A DNA stretch of 64,000 nucleotides from an uncultured Paraprevotella sp. (lineage in GTDB: Bacteria > Bacteroidota > Bacteroidia > Bacteroidales > Bacteroidaceae): the NCBI GenBank assembly GCA_944321345.1, contig CALUKY010000001.1, positions 62,001 through 126,000 on the forward strand. The letters run 5' to 3'. This document shows positions 33,159-42,294 of the stretch, piece after piece. Under the pieces are notes generated by a model that did not search any database, was not told the DNA's origin, and saw only the letters and a program-made list of their open reading frames with translations. The position numbers were made by a program, and so were the translations under genes. How positions within the stretch are numbered: the stretch's first letter is position 1; each line of letters begins with the position of its first letter.

Positions 33159-34444
33159 TACAAGCTAAATTCTTTTTTGATTTGATCAACATAGTCCAAC
33201 TTCTCCCAGGTGAACAGCTCTACTTCTATGGTTTTCGGTTCCATATATCTGCTCTGGAAGGTCTTGGTTACGGTCTGTGGCTTGCGACCCATATGACCAT
33301 AAGCGGCAGTTTCCTCATAGATCGGATTGCGCAGCTTCAGTCTTTCTTCAATGGCTTTCGGGCGCAGGTCAAACAGTTTGCCTACGATCTGTGCGATCTC
33401 TCCGTCGCTCATGTTTACACGGCTCTTACCATAAGTGTTCACGTAAATGTTGATTGGTTCAGCCACACCGATGGCATAACTGATCTGTACAAGCATCTCG
33501 TCGGCTACACCGGCTGCTACCATATTTTTGGCGATATGACGTGCGGCATAAGCGGCAGAACGGTCTACCTTTGAAGGATCCTTTCCAGAGAAAGCACCTC
33601 CACCGTGTGCTCCCTTACCACCGTAAGTGTCTACGATGATCTTGCGTCCGGTCAGACCGGTATCTCCGTGCGGACCTCCGATAACGAATTTTCCGGTCGG
33701 GTTGACATGATACTTGATCTGGTCGTTGAACAGCTTCAGGATTTCCGGATTGTGAATGCCGGCGATTACCCGAGGCATCAGGATTTCAATGACATCCTTG
33801 CGGATCTGTGCCAGCATCTGGCGATCAGCCTCTTCTTCGCTCAGTGTAGCAGATGGCTGAATAAAGTCGTCATGCTGGGTAGAAACTACGATGGTGTCTA
33901 CTCTTACCGGTTTGCCCTGATTGTCGTACTCTATGGTTACCTGGCTTTTGGCATCCGGACGAAGATAAGTCATTTCCTTGCCTTCTTTACGGATTTCTGC
34001 CAGTACAAGCAGAATGTTGTGCGCCAGATCCAATGACAGTGGCATGAAGTTTTCGGTTTCGTTTGTAGCGTATCCGAACATCATTCCCTGATCACCGGCT
34101 CCCTGGTTCATCGGATCTTCTCTTTCCACACCACGGTTGATGTCTGCACTTTGCTCGTGGATGGCCGACAGAACGCCGCAACTTTCGGCTTCGAATTTAT
34201 ACTCTGCCTTGGTGTATCCGATGCGTTGGATGGTTCTTCTGGCCAGCTCCTGCAAGTCTACATAAGCCTGTGATTTCACTTCGCCGGCAATAATGACCTG
34301 TCCTGTGGTGACCATCGTTTCACATGCCACCTTTGAGGATGGATCAAAAGCCAACAATTCATCCAAAACAGCGTCCGAAATCTGATCGGCTACTTTGTCT
34401 GGATGTCCCTCTGATACTGATTCTGAAGTAAATAAATAACCCAT
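33158..34444 (-). CDS. metK: S-adenosylmethionine synthetase
   Basis: Makes SAM from methionine and ATP. 428 aa with the two signatures [12 protein letters not shown] and [16 protein letters not shown], the N-terminal [19 protein letters not shown], and KGTY-like loop segments. The usual start is [10 protein letters not shown] at 34444. The frame stays open for 29 more codons to an AUG at 34531, which falls inside a SAM-II-type riboswitch core in the leader. If that AUG were used the enzyme would carry a hydrophobic extension. Feedback by SAM through the leader is the natural reading. It is the first gene of metK-LOG-DUF4271-hemD. Confidence 0.95.
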   Translation of the reverse strand: MGYLFTSESVSEGHPDKVADQISDAVLDELLAFDPSSKVACETMVTTGQVIIAGEVKSQAYVDLQELARRTIQRIGYTKAEYKFEAESCGVLSAIHEQSADINRGVEREDPMNQGAGDQGMMFGYATNETENFMPLSLDLAHNILLVLAEIRKEGKEMTYLRPDAKSQVTIEYDNQGKPVRVDTIVVSTQHDDFIQPSATLSEEEADRQMLAQIRKDVIEILMPRVIAGIHNPEILKLFNDQIKYHVNPTGKFVIGGPHGDTGLTGRKIIVDTYGGKGAHGGGAFSGKDPSKVDRSAAYAARHIAKNMVAAGVADEMLVQISYAIGVAEPINIYVNTYGKSRVNMSDGEIAQIVGKLFDLRPKAIEERLKLRNPIYEETAAYGHMGRKPQTVTKTFQSRYMEPKTIEVELFTWEKLDYVDQIKKEFSL

Positions 34445-34519
34445 TTTTATAATATTTATAAGATAAAAAAACAAGAATGGGGTTTCATTGGGTAGGAATG
34501 CGTTCAGCACTAAGATGTC

Positions 34520-34572
34520 TGTATTTAGCATTTTTTACCGTGGTTGCAAGCCGCCCAAATCTATCCACATTT
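34520..34572 (-). ncRNA. SAM-II-type riboswitch in the metK leader
   Basis: On the minus strand the leader folds as SAM-II. A P1 stem forms from TGTGG (34569-34565) and CCACG. The conserved loop includes GATTTGGGCGG and CTTGCAACCAC. The 3' pseudoknot strand ends in TGCTAAA (34530-34524). From memory this resembles the alphaproteobacterial metA element (GATTTGGCCG, CTTGCAGCCACG, GCTAAA). It begins about 8 bases after the likely transcription start and precedes a SAM synthetase gene, the expected target. Unlike classical SAM-II, the ribosome-binding site of the normal metK start is about 80 bases further on. Confidence 0.8.
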
Positions 34573-34582
34573 ATAATTATTG

Positions 34583-34590
34583 CAAAGATA
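34583..34590 (-). promoter_or_regulatory. -7 element of metK
   Basis: TATCTTTG on the minus strand. It predicts a leader of about 130 bases that contains the whole riboswitch. Confidence 0.55.
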
Positions 34591-34680
34591 GTGACTTTTC
34601 AATCAATATACCGATTCCGGGGTATTAATAAACATAAAAAGCCTTTTTATTTAACATTACAGCGTGTTTCTATTTCTTGT

Positions 34681-35178
34681 CTATGGTGTGTTAAGTCGCT
34701 GCCAAAGTTCTCTGACAGAGTAGTTTAATACAGGATGTCTTAAATCGGGAGCGATTTCTACAAGCGGTTTGAGCACAAAATCTCTTTCGTGCATCAGTTT
34801 GTGAGGCAGGGTGAGTTTCTGTTTGCGTCCGTCTGCCAGTCGGATTATTTCGTCCATGCAACAGTTTCCGTAAAATAAAAGATCTATATCAATAGGCCGG
34901 TCCTGATAGCTGATCCCGTTGCTTTTGACTTTTCGTCCCAGTTGCTTTTCAATGCCTTGAGTGATGGCCAGAATTTCTGCCGGTGTCTTGAGTGTTTTCA
35001 GATGGATTGCCGCGTTCAGAAACAGGTTTTCAGATGTGAATCCCCAAGGGGCTGTTTCATAAAACTCAGATAGGGCGCACACGCGCCCTATCTGAGTTTC
35101 CAATTCCTGAACAGCTTTCTGAAGCATTTCTCTCCGGTTGCCCTGATTGCTTCCCAAGCTTAAATATAAGTCAGTCAT
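34681..35178 (-). CDS. folK: 2-amino-4-hydroxy-6-hydroxymethyldihydropteridine pyrophosphokinase
   Basis: 165 aa; transfers pyrophosphate from ATP to hydroxymethyl-dihydropterin in folate synthesis. Family strings: LSLGSNQGNRREML, SEFYETAPWG, FLNAAIHL, and the signature RPIDIDLLFYGNC with the two Mg-binding Asp, then LPHKLMHERDFVLKPLVEIAP. It is the last gene of the miaB-folK group and overlaps queA by one base. Codons 30-42 form a perfect 17-bp hairpin with a trailing T-run (see the hairpin entry), which could block most transcription before the end of the gene. Confidence 0.93.
   Translation of the reverse strand: MTDLYLSLGSNQGNRREMLQKAVQELETQIGRVCALSEFYETAPWGFTSENLFLNAAIHLKTLKTPAEILAITQGIEKQLGRKVKSNGISYQDRPIDIDLLFYGNCCMDEIIRLADGRKQKLTLPHKLMHERDFVLKPLVEIAPDLRHPVLNYSVRELWQRLNTP
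35058..35099 (-). terminator. Perfect 17-bp hairpin plus T-run inside folK
   Basis: AAACTCAGATAGGGCGC (35062-35078) and its exact complement (35083-35099) flank a 4-base loop. On the minus strand, the folK sense strand, the stem is followed by TTTTAT. It looks like an intrinsic terminator placed about 80-120 bases after the folK start. It encodes TQIGRVCALSEF, an otherwise normal part of the enzyme. Confidence 0.6.
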
Positions 35179-36236
35179 TAATCATTCAGTATTAACATGG
35201 CATCGCCATAAGTTCCGAAACGATAACCCTCTTTCAGAGCCTGATTGTAGGCTTCCATAACCAGTTCATAGCCTCCATAAGCGGCTGTCAGCATCAGCAA
35301 AGTGCTGTAAGGCAGATAGAAGTTGGCCACCATGGAATCGGCCACACTGAATTCGTAAGGAGGGAAGATAAATTTATTGGTCCATCCCTGAAATTCTTTC
35401 AGGTGGCAATCGGTACCTACAGCTGATTCGATCGTACGCTGTACGGTTGTACCTACGGCACAGATCTTGTGTCCGTTGTCCTTTGCCTGATTTACGATGC
35501 GACAGGCTTCGGCACTGACAAACATCTCTTCGCTGTCCATCTTATGTTTGGTCAGGTCTTCTACGTCAATCTCACGGAAGTTGCCCAAACCGCAGTGCAT
35601 GGTTACAAAGGCAAAATCGATGCCTTTGATTTCCATTCTCTTCATCAGCTCGCGTGAGAAGTGCAGACCTGAGGTAGGAGCAGTTACGGCTCCTTCGTTC
35701 TTGGCAAAGATACACTGGAAACGGTCCATATCCTCTTTTTCTGTTTCACGCTTGATGAAACGTGGCAGTGGAGCCTCGCCCAAAGCATAGAGAGCGGCTT
35801 TGAATTCATCGTGTGGTCCGTCATACAAGAAGCGCAGGGTTCTTCCTCTGGAAGTGGTATTGTCGATTACCTCGGCCACCATAGAGTCGTCATCACCGAA
35901 ATAAAGCTTGTTTCCGATTCGGATTTTACGTGCCGGATCTACCAATACGTCCCAAAGACGCAGTTCCTGATTCAGTTCGCGTAACAAAAATACTTCGATG
36001 CGTGCACCGGTTTTTTCCTTGTTGCCATAAAGACGTGCCGGAAAAACCTTGGTATCGTTAAAGATGAAAACATCCTTATCATCGAAATAATCCAGGATGT
36101 CCTTAAAGTAGTCACGGTGTTCAATGGTTCCGCTTTTCTTGTGGAGCACCATCAGTCTGGATTCATCACGATGAAATGTTGGGTATAAGGCAATACGATC
36201 TTCGGGAAGTTTAAATTTAAAATCAGATAATTTCAT
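35178..36236 (-). CDS. queA: S-adenosylmethionine:tRNA ribosyltransferase-isomerase
   Basis: 352 aa. Transfers and rearranges the ribosyl part of SAM onto 7-aminomethyl-7-deazaguanine in tRNA, giving epoxyqueuosine. Typical blocks: [56 protein letters not shown] and TTVQRTIES. Its product is the substrate of queG, found at 40673 in the same window, and SAM comes from metK nearby. It lies 36 bases after truB and overlaps folK by one base, in the miaB-ftsX-uppP-truB-queA-folK group. Confidence 0.94.
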   Translation of the reverse strand: MKLSDFKFKLPEDRIALYPTFHRDESRLMVLHKKSGTIEHRDYFKDILDYFDDKDVFIFNDTKVFPARLYGNKEKTGARIEVFLLRELNQELRLWDVLVDPARKIRIGNKLYFGDDDSMVAEVIDNTTSRGRTLRFLYDGPHDEFKAALYALGEAPLPRFIKRETEKEDMDRFQCIFAKNEGAVTAPTSGLHFSRELMKRMEIKGIDFAFVTMHCGLGNFREIDVEDLTKHKMDSEEMFVSAEACRIVNQAKDNGHKICAVGTTVQRTIESAVGTDCHLKEFQGWTNKFIFPPYEFSVADSMVANFYLPYSTLLMLTAAYGGYELVMEAYNQALKEGYRFGTYGDAMLILND

Positions 36237-36272
36237 TTCAAATACTCTCCTTAAATATTTTTAGATACACGA

Positions 36273-36995
36273 TTATTTCTCTTCGGGAATAGTGACTGTC
36301 TGCTGATTGAGCCATTCTGAAAACTCATCCAGTTTCAGGCAATCTTCCACTTTATAGTCACCGATGCGCGTGCGGCGCAGTGCGGTGAGATGTCCTCCGC
36401 TGTTCAGAGCCTCGCCGATGTCGCGGGCCAGAGCGCGGATGTAAGTACCTTTGCTGCATACCACCCGGATTTCAATGTCCGGCAGGTTGCAGTTCAGCAA
36501 TTCTATTTCGTCAATGACCAGAGTCTTAGCTTTCAGTTCTACATTTTCTCCTTTTCGGGCCAGATCATATGCCCGGTCGCCATTCACCTTGCAGGCCGAG
36601 AATGCCGGAGGAACCTGTTCTATGGTTCCGACGAATTTTTTCAGAGTTTCTTCTACCAGTTCACGGGTGATATGCTCTGTAGGATATGTAGCGTCGATTT
36701 CCTTTTCCAGATCATACGATGGAGTGGTTGCCCCCAAACGGATGGTGGCTACATATTCTTTGGTATGAGCCTGCAGTTCCATGATTTTTTTGGTTGCCTT
36801 TCCGGTGCAGATAATCAGTACTCCGGTGGCTAAAGGGTCCAGAGTCCCCGCGTGTCCCACTTTGAGTTTTTTTATCTTCAGCTTCTTGCAAAGCTCATAT
36901 CTGGCTTTCGCTACCAGACCGAAAGATGTCCATTCGTAGGGCTTGTCAAAACAGAGGATTTCTCCCTTTTTAAAGTCATATATTTTAGAATGCAT
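36273..36995 (-). CDS. truB: tRNA pseudouridine-55 synthase
   Basis: 240 aa. Makes pseudouridine 55 in the T-arm of tRNAs. The catalytic Asp is in [14 protein letters not shown]; other TruB strings are [34 protein letters not shown] and [15 protein letters not shown]. The C-terminal PUA domain is absent, as in short bacterial forms. It overlaps uppP by 11 bases and is followed by queA after 36 bases, placing two tRNA-modification genes side by side. Confidence 0.94.
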   Translation of the reverse strand: MHSKIYDFKKGEILCFDKPYEWTSFGLVAKARYELCKKLKIKKLKVGHAGTLDPLATGVLIICTGKATKKIMELQAHTKEYVATIRLGATTPSYDLEKEIDATYPTEHITRELVEETLKKFVGTIEQVPPAFSACKVNGDRAYDLARKGENVELKAKTLVIDEIELLNCNLPDIEIRVVCSKGTYIRALARDIGEALNSGGHLTALRRTRIGDYKVEDCLKLDEFSEWLNQQTVTIPEEK

Positions 36996-37800
36996 GCGAG
37001 ATAATGAGGGTGAGGCCTACCAAGGCACAGTAAATGGCAAAATAAATCAGTTTTCCCTTCTTTACGATATTGATCATCCACTTGCAGGCAAGGCATCCGG
37101 AAACGAAGGCTGCAACAAACCCGATGCAGAGTGCGCTGAGCGACAGATCGCCGATTGCGGCTTCAGCTCCTTCTTTAACGGCCTTGATCAAATCGAGCAA
37201 TGCTTCGCCTAAAATCGGTGGGATAACCATTAAGAAAGAAAACTGTGCAAGTGTCTCTTTCTTGTTTCCTAAAATCAGTCCGGTGGCAATTGTCGAACCG
37301 GAGCGTGATACACCCGGAAGCACGGCAAAAGCCTGAGCCAGACCAATGATGAAAGCATCCTTCATGGAAATGGTTTCCTTCTGGCGTGGTTTGGCAAAAT
37401 AAGAGAAAGTGAGCAGAGAGGCTGTGATCAGCAGGCAAAAACCTACGACCAGCAAGCCGCTTCCGAAGATTTCTTCTACATAATCTTTGAAAAATACTCC
37501 TACGATACCTACAGGAATCATGGAAATAAGAATGTTCACGACATACTTCTGTTCCTTGTTCATGCCGGTTGGACCAGTTGGTTGGAACAGTCCTTTGAAT
37601 ATCCATACGATTTCCTTGAACAGGATTACCAATGTACTCAACACAGTGGCTACATGAACCGCTACAATGAACGTCAGATTGGATTCTTCGTCAACTCCTA
37701 GAAGATTTGAGGCAATGGCAAGATGTCCGCTACTACTCACCGGCAGGTATTCGGTCAGTCCTTGCAGAATACCCATTAATAAAGCATCGCTATTTGTCAT
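36985..37800 (-). CDS. uppP: Undecaprenyl-diphosphatase (BacA/UppP family)
   Basis: 271 aa, about eight membrane helices. The two family signatures are present: [17 protein letters not shown] near the N terminus and [17 protein letters not shown] in the middle, which hold the catalytic Glu, Ser and Arg. It recycles the lipid carrier for peptidoglycan and surface glycans and gives bacitracin resistance when overproduced. It is 6 bases from the DUF3098 gene and overlaps truB. Confidence 0.94.
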   Translation of the reverse strand: MTNSDALLMGILQGLTEYLPVSSSGHLAIASNLLGVDEESNLTFIVAVHVATVLSTLVILFKEIVWIFKGLFQPTGPTGMNKEQKYVVNILISMIPVGIVGVFFKDYVEEIFGSGLLVVGFCLLITASLLTFSYFAKPRQKETISMKDAFIIGLAQAFAVLPGVSRSGSTIATGLILGNKKETLAQFSFLMVIPPILGEALLDLIKAVKEGAEAAIGDLSLSALCIGFVAAFVSGCLACKWMINIVKKGKLIYFAIYCALVGLTLIISHAF

Positions 37801-37806
37801 TTTTTC

Positions 37807-38037
37807 TTATTCGTTGTTTTTAGGTTTATACAGAATGCCATAGACAATGAAGAGAAAGCCGAAAAGGCAGGTCAGCGGAGCCACTTTTATACGTTGGGCA
37901 CTGAAAATATCCGGATTGAAGGTGGTTTCTGTACTTCCCGGACCAGACATCAGGATGAAGCCGATAATTACGATAATCATTCCGATTGCCAGTAAAATGA
38001 AATTCTTTTTACCGAATGCAAAATTTCTTTTGTCCAT
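37807..38037 (-). CDS. DUF3098 small membrane protein
   Basis: 76 aa with two transmembrane helices (NFILLAIGMIIVIIGFILM and VAPLTCLFGFLFIVYGILY) separated by a short extracytoplasmic loop containing FNPDIFSAQRIKVAP. The first 11 residues carry FAFGKKNF, the mark of DUF3098. The family is confined to Bacteroidota and is regularly found between ftsX and uppP, as here. This suggests a role with FtsX in division or with the lipid-carrier cycle. Function unknown. Confidence 0.82.
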   Translation of the reverse strand: MDKRNFAFGKKNFILLAIGMIIVIIGFILMSGPGSTETTFNPDIFSAQRIKVAPLTCLFGFLFIVYGILYKPKNNE

Positions 38038-38052
38038 AATATTTTTTTTTGA

Positions 38053-38928
38053 TTACATTTCATGAAGTTCTCCTGCTTTCATTTTCAGGAACTTATTGAC
38101 AGATAGATAGGAACTGGTCAGTGTAAGCAGAATTCCTGCCAGCAGTACAGCCCCTCCCATAATCAGAACCATGTTTAGGGTAATGATATTTTCCAATACA
38201 GGATCGTAGTGCAAAAACAGATGGATGCCTGTAAGCAGTACTCCATTGGCCAGAATTGCCGATGTCAGACCGATCCAGAAACTGCGGGAAAGGAAAGGAC
38301 GCCGGATAAAACTCCAGCGTGCTCCAACCAGTTTCATGGTGTGGATGAGAAAACGGTTTGCATAAAGGCTCATTTTTACCGTACTGTTGATCAGGCCAAA
38401 TGATACGAATGTAAGCAGGGCAGCCAGAATCAGAAGCACCAGACTTACCTTTTGCAGGTTGTTGTTCAGGCTGTCTATCAGATCTTTCTGATAGACTACA
38501 TTCAGCACAACGGGTTGGGCTTTGATGTCTTTAGTGATCCACGACAGGCTGTCTGAATTGGCATAGTCTGCTTTCAGATGTACTTCCAGTGAGGGTGAAA
38601 AAGGATTAGAACCCAAAAATTCCTCCGGATCGGTTCCCATTTCCTGAATATGTTCTTTCAGAGCCTGCTCCTTACTGATATAATCCAGTTTTTTAATGTA
38701 TCTTTTCTGTTGCATCTCATGGGTATAGGTCTGAATCGCATCTTCTCCGGCGTCGTCGGAGAGAAGGACAGAAACGACCAGATCTTCCTTCACTGAGTTG
38801 GAAAGCTGATGGGCCATCTGTACGAAAAATACCACCAGACCGAACAGAATCAGCACCAGTGCTGTACTGATGCATGAAGTAAAGATCTGCATTCCTGTGA
38901 GAGCTCTTTTTCTTTTGCCTTTTCTCAT
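38053..38928 (-). CDS. ftsX: Cell-division protein FtsX
   Basis: 291 aa. A cytoplasmic basic tail is followed by TM1 (about 15-38) and a large periplasmic loop (SVLLSDDAGEDAIQTYTHEMQQ onward). Three more helices in the FtsX permease domain include LILAALLTFVSFGLI and IMGGAVLLAGILLTLTSSYL. With FtsE it couples ATP hydrolysis to activation of peptidoglycan hydrolases at the septum. No ftsE is adjacent; in Bacteroidota it is usually unlinked. The gene is 14 bases after miaB and 15 before DUF3098. Confidence 0.9.
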   Translation of the reverse strand: MRKGKRKRALTGMQIFTSCISTALVLILFGLVVFFVQMAHQLSNSVKEDLVVSVLLSDDAGEDAIQTYTHEMQQKRYIKKLDYISKEQALKEHIQEMGTDPEEFLGSNPFSPSLEVHLKADYANSDSLSWITKDIKAQPVVLNVVYQKDLIDSLNNNLQKVSLVLLILAALLTFVSFGLINSTVKMSLYANRFLIHTMKLVGARWSFIRRPFLSRSFWIGLTSAILANGVLLTGIHLFLHYDPVLENIITLNMVLIMGGAVLLAGILLTLTSSYLSVNKFLKMKAGELHEM

Positions 38929-38942
38929 GGTAACCGGCTGTT

Positions 38943-40268
38943 TTAGTTAACGACAATACCCTTCAGTGTAGCCGAAGAACTTTCGGTAATCTGAACCTGA
39001 ATGAAATCACCGATATGGTTGTTTCCACGGTCAAAAACTACGACCTTGTTTTGTTCCGTGCGACCGAAAAGCTGATCTTTAGAGCGTTTGCTGACTCCCT
39101 CAACCAGTACTTCGTAGGTCTTGCCGATGCACTGGCGGTTGCTTTCGGCAGAAAGTTCATTCTGCAAGGCGATCAGTTCATTCAGACGGCGCACCTTGGT
39201 TTCTTCGTCAATATCATCCTTGAAATGCTTGGAAGCATAAGTGCCCGGTCTTTCCGAATATTTGAACATGAACGCACTGTCGTAGGCGCATTCGCGCATC
39301 AATGAGAGCGATTCCTGATGGTCTTCTTCTGTTTCTGTGCAATAACCGGCAAAAATATCGGTGCTAAGTCCGCAGTCGGGGATGATACGACGAATAGCGG
39401 CTACACGTTCCAGATACCATTCACGGGTATATTTCCGGTTCATCAGTTTCAGAATGCGGTTGCTTCCGCTCTGGACCGGAAGATGAATGTTGCGGCATAC
39501 ATTAGGTTCTTCTGCAATGACATGCAGGGTTTCGTCGCTCATATCTTTAGGATGTGAGGTGGTAAAACGTACACGCATGCCCTGAGCTTCGTGTGCCACC
39601 ATGCGCAACAAGGTCGGAAAGTTCACTTCCTTGTCACTGTTTTCGTCTTTCCACAGATAAGAGTTTACGTTCTGGCCCAACAGAGTTACTTCCTTGAAAC
39701 CTCTTTCTTTCAAGTCGCGCACCTCGTTGAGAATGCTTTCTACATCGCGGCTTCTTTCACGTCCACGGGTATAAGGCACAATACAGTAGTGGCAGAAATT
39801 GTTGCAACCGCGCATGATACTGACAAATCCGCCGATTTGTTTGCCACAAATACGTTGCGGAATCACATCGCGATAGGTTTCTGTTGTAGAAAGTTCTACA
39901 TTTATGGCTTTATGTCCCATTTCTACCTGCGCAATCAGATCGGGCAGGGACATATAGGCATCCGGTCCTACAACAATATCCACATGGTGTTCTTCGATAA
40001 GTTTTTCCTTGACACGTTCAGCCATACATCCCAAGACACCGATAATCAGGTTTTTTCCTTTTTTCTTTTGTGCATAGAAGAATTCCAGGCGGTTGATGAT
40101 TTTTTGTTCGGCATTATCTCTTACGGAGCAGGTATTCAAAAATACTGCGTCCGCTTCGTCAAGTGACTCACATATATCGTAGCCTGCCATTTTCATGACT
40201 GAGGCCACAACTTCACTGTCGGCCACATTCATTTGGCAACCATAGGTTTCTATAAAGAGTTTTTTCAT
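38943..40268 (-). CDS. miaB: tRNA-2-methylthio-N6-dimethylallyladenosine synthase
   Basis: A radical-SAM methylthiotransferase (441 aa). It has an N-terminal UPF0004 domain with three cluster Cys (TYGCQMN, NTCSVRD, VLGCMAER), the radical-SAM motif CNNFCHYC in SIMRGCNNFC, and a C-terminal TRAM domain (GKTYEVLVEGVSKRSKDQLFG). It adds the 2-methylthio group to i6A37 of tRNAs reading U. The open frame extends to 40325, but MKKLFIETYGCQ at 40268 is the family start, and a -7 element lies just upstream. First gene of the miaB-folK group. Confidence 0.95.
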   Translation of the reverse strand: MKKLFIETYGCQMNVADSEVVASVMKMAGYDICESLDEADAVFLNTCSVRDNAEQKIINRLEFFYAQKKKGKNLIIGVLGCMAERVKEKLIEEHHVDIVVGPDAYMSLPDLIAQVEMGHKAINVELSTTETYRDVIPQRICGKQIGGFVSIMRGCNNFCHYCIVPYTRGRERSRDVESILNEVRDLKERGFKEVTLLGQNVNSYLWKDENSDKEVNFPTLLRMVAHEAQGMRVRFTTSHPKDMSDETLHVIAEEPNVCRNIHLPVQSGSNRILKLMNRKYTREWYLERVAAIRRIIPDCGLSTDIFAGYCTETEEDHQESLSLMRECAYDSAFMFKYSERPGTYASKHFKDDIDEETKVRRLNELIALQNELSAESNRQCIGKTYEVLVEGVSKRSKDQLFGRTEQNKVVVFDRGNNHIGDFIQVQITESSSATLKGIVVN

Positions 40269-40298
40269 TGATAAGTTGTATAAATCGAATTTTGTCTG

Positions 40299-40306
40299 CA
40301 AAGATA
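40299..40306 (-). promoter_or_regulatory. -7 element of miaB
   Basis: TATCTTTG on the minus strand, 31 bases before the ATG at 40268. Confidence 0.5.
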
Positions 40307-40495
40307 GCCAATTTAAAACAGACATGACTACATAACCATAGACTAAAGATTCAAATAATCTTTAGATTGGTGTTAAATAATTATAAATACTTATTTTTCT
40401 GTCTTTTATATATTGTGCTTTTGGAAAATTATTCGGAATTTTGTGCACCGAATAAAAAACATTAGATTTTTTCATAGTTAAGGTTTAGTTTAAGG
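40307..40495. other. AT-rich gap upstream of miaB with a 9-bp inverted repeat
   Basis: Non-coding. CTAAAGATT and AATCTTTAG (40343-40365) form a perfect inverted repeat around CAAAT, about 75 bases before the miaB start, in a position suited to an operator. Nothing else is evident. Confidence 0.4.
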
Positions 40496-40525
40496 AAAAA
40501 GGGAGCTGTGAAGCCCCCTTTTTTT
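40496..40525 (-). terminator. Terminator of the DUF2723-queG unit
   Basis: AAAAAGGG-A-GCT pairs with AGC-C-CCCTTTTT with one mismatch. On the minus strand it ends the unit whose last gene stops at 40673. Confidence 0.6.
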
Positions 40526-40672
40526 GTTGCTTTTTTTCTATTTTTTCTTTGGTCTTTTCTCGTTCGTTTCTATATCGTGTTTCTTATGACTGTTTTATCA
40601 GAATGTTTTGAAAAATTGATCGCTACCATTTCATCTTTTTACAGATTTCGTTTGCTAAAATCATCGGAGTCA

Positions 40673-41650
40673 TTATTTGTTTTCTCTTTCCGGATTTTCT
40701 GTTCCGATCATGCTCCTGATATTACGCATCAGTCCTTCATATTTTGCTCTTTTGACCGCTGATCCCCGAAACAGCTCCCGATATTTTTCTACGGATAATT
40801 CTTGCCATTGCCGACGAGTCATCTTTTTCAGTTCTTTTCGGATATGGAAACTTTCTTCATGAGTGGGTTGTGCAAAACGCAGATGCGGGCAGACAGCCTG
40901 ACAACGGTCACATCCGTAAAAGTAGGGTTCCATATGTGTTGCTGCCCATTGAGGGATTTTATCCCGGTTTTCTATGGTGAGATAACTCAGGCAACGGCGC
41001 GCGTCAAACCTGTCTGGAGTCAGTGCGCGGGTAGGACAGTTTTCAATACATTTCTTGCAGTTGCCACAGCGGTTTTTCTGTGGATTGTCGTAGGAGTCGA
41101 CAGGTAGGGTTAGGAACAGTTCTCCTAAAAAGAAAGTGCTTCCAGCTTGTGGAATGATAAGCTGATGATTGCGTCCGATCCATCCCAATCCGGCTTTCCA
41201 GGCCCAGTATCGTTCCAATACGGGGGCTGTATCGCAAAAGATTCGTCCGGGGAGGAGTTCTGATTTTTGTTCTTCCGGGATCTGTTCCAGAATATGTGCC
41301 ATTAACCGGTGCTGTTTTTCCTTCATCACATCATGATAGTCCTTACCATAGGCATACCACGACAGACAGCCTTCCTTTTCGTTCATGAATTCGGGAGGGT
41401 AATAGTTCAGTGCTACACTGACAATGCTTCGGGCACCGGGAACCAGTTCGCAAGGATCAAACCGCATTGGGGCGTGTTTGGCCAGATATTCCATTGAGCC
41501 GTGTGCCCCTTGTTGTAGCCATTCCTCGAAATAGATCCGGTGTTCGTCGTTTACAGGTTCTGCTGGAGTAATACCACAAGCATAAAAGCCGAGGCGTGAT
41601 GCCTCGGCTTTTATCTCTGATGCAGAAAGTATGATTTCTGTATGTTTCAT
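40673..41650 (-). CDS. queG: Epoxyqueuosine reductase
   Basis: The last enzyme of queuosine synthesis (325 aa), a cobalamin- and Fe-S-dependent reductase. Two [4Fe-4S] motifs are seen: CGNCKKCIENCP and CDRCQAVCPH. The N-terminal strings ARSIVSVALNYYP, DTAPVLERYWAWKAGLGWIGRN and FLGELFLTL belong to the QueG family. The open frame starts at 41740, but the previous gene ends at 41673, so the ATG at 41650 (MKHTEIILS) is chosen. It completes the pathway with queA at 35178. Confidence 0.93.
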   Translation of the reverse strand: MKHTEIILSASEIKAEASRLGFYACGITPAEPVNDEHRIYFEEWLQQGAHGSMEYLAKHAPMRFDPCELVPGARSIVSVALNYYPPEFMNEKEGCLSWYAYGKDYHDVMKEKQHRLMAHILEQIPEEQKSELLPGRIFCDTAPVLERYWAWKAGLGWIGRNHQLIIPQAGSTFFLGELFLTLPVDSYDNPQKNRCGNCKKCIENCPTRALTPDRFDARRCLSYLTIENRDKIPQWAATHMEPYFYGCDRCQAVCPHLRFAQPTHEESFHIRKELKKMTRRQWQELSVEKYRELFRGSAVKRAKYEGLMRNIRSMIGTENPERENK

Positions 41651-41672
41651 CTGTTCTGAATCTAAATAAATG

Positions 41673-42284
41673 TCAGTCAAATGTCTTGAATTCATATCCT
41701 TGCTCTTTGAGCCATTGTATGGACCGGGGTAGTGCCGCACGCAACTTTTCGATGCTTTTCAGAGAATCATGAAAAGTGATAATCGATCCATTACGGGTGT
41801 ATTTCTGTACATTGCGGAATACGTCCTCGGCCGAGATCCATTTGCTGTAGTCGCGTGTTACAAGATCCCACATCACGATTTTGTATTTTCTTCCTAAAAC
41901 AAGATACTGAATCCAACGCATCCAGCCGTGAGGCGGCCGGAACAGATTGGTCTGAAGCACTTCGTTGGCTTTGTCCGTATTGGCCAGATAGTTTTTGCTC
42001 AGATACTTGAAACCGTCAATATGATTGTAGGTATGATTACCGATGCGATGTCCGCGTTCGATGACCATACGAAACACTTCCGGGTATTTGCGTACATTAT
42101 CGCCTACCATAAAAAAGGTGGCTTTTATCTGAAAATGATCAAGAGTGTCCAATACGAACGGGGTAGCCTCGGGAATGGGACCGTCGTCGAAGGTCAGATA
42201 AACTGCCTTCTCATGACGGTTCATTCTCCACAAAGCTCGCGGGTAGATCCATCTCAGAAATATGGATGGTTGTTCTATGATCAT
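41673..42284 (-). CDS. Polysaccharide deacetylase (NodB domain)
   Basis: 203 aa. Carbohydrate-esterase family 4 motifs: VYLTFDDGPIPE (catalytic Asp and metal Asp), GNHTYNH (two metal His), LFRPPHGW and a late IITFHDS. Such enzymes remove N-acetyl groups from peptidoglycan or other glycans. There is no cleavable signal peptide; the short hydrophobic start (IFLRWIYPRALW) may be membrane-attached. It stands 10 bases after the large DUF2723 gene and 22 bases before queG, so the three are likely co-transcribed. Confidence 0.87.
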   Translation of the reverse strand: MIIEQPSIFLRWIYPRALWRMNRHEKAVYLTFDDGPIPEATPFVLDTLDHFQIKATFFMVGDNVRKYPEVFRMVIERGHRIGNHTYNHIDGFKYLSKNYLANTDKANEVLQTNLFRPPHGWMRWIQYLVLGRKYKIVMWDLVTRDYSKWISAEDVFRNVQKYTRNGSIITFHDSLKSIEKLRAALPRSIQWLKEQGYEFKTFD

Positions 42285-42294
42285 TTCCGTACGA

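Noticed and set aside
34445..34531. Treating the 29-codon extension as the real metK N terminus
   Set aside because: The enzyme family begins at MGYLFTSES. The extension is hydrophobic and its AUG lies in the riboswitch core. It is kept as a finding, not as the gene start.
38053..38928. Missing ftsE as a sign of gene loss
   Set aside because: FtsX without adjacent FtsE is the usual arrangement in Bacteroidota.
40508..40762. Short plus-strand frame (84 codons) before queG
   Set aside because: It overlaps the queG terminator region and the queG 3' end, is Phe/Ser-rich from T-rich DNA, and has no domain.
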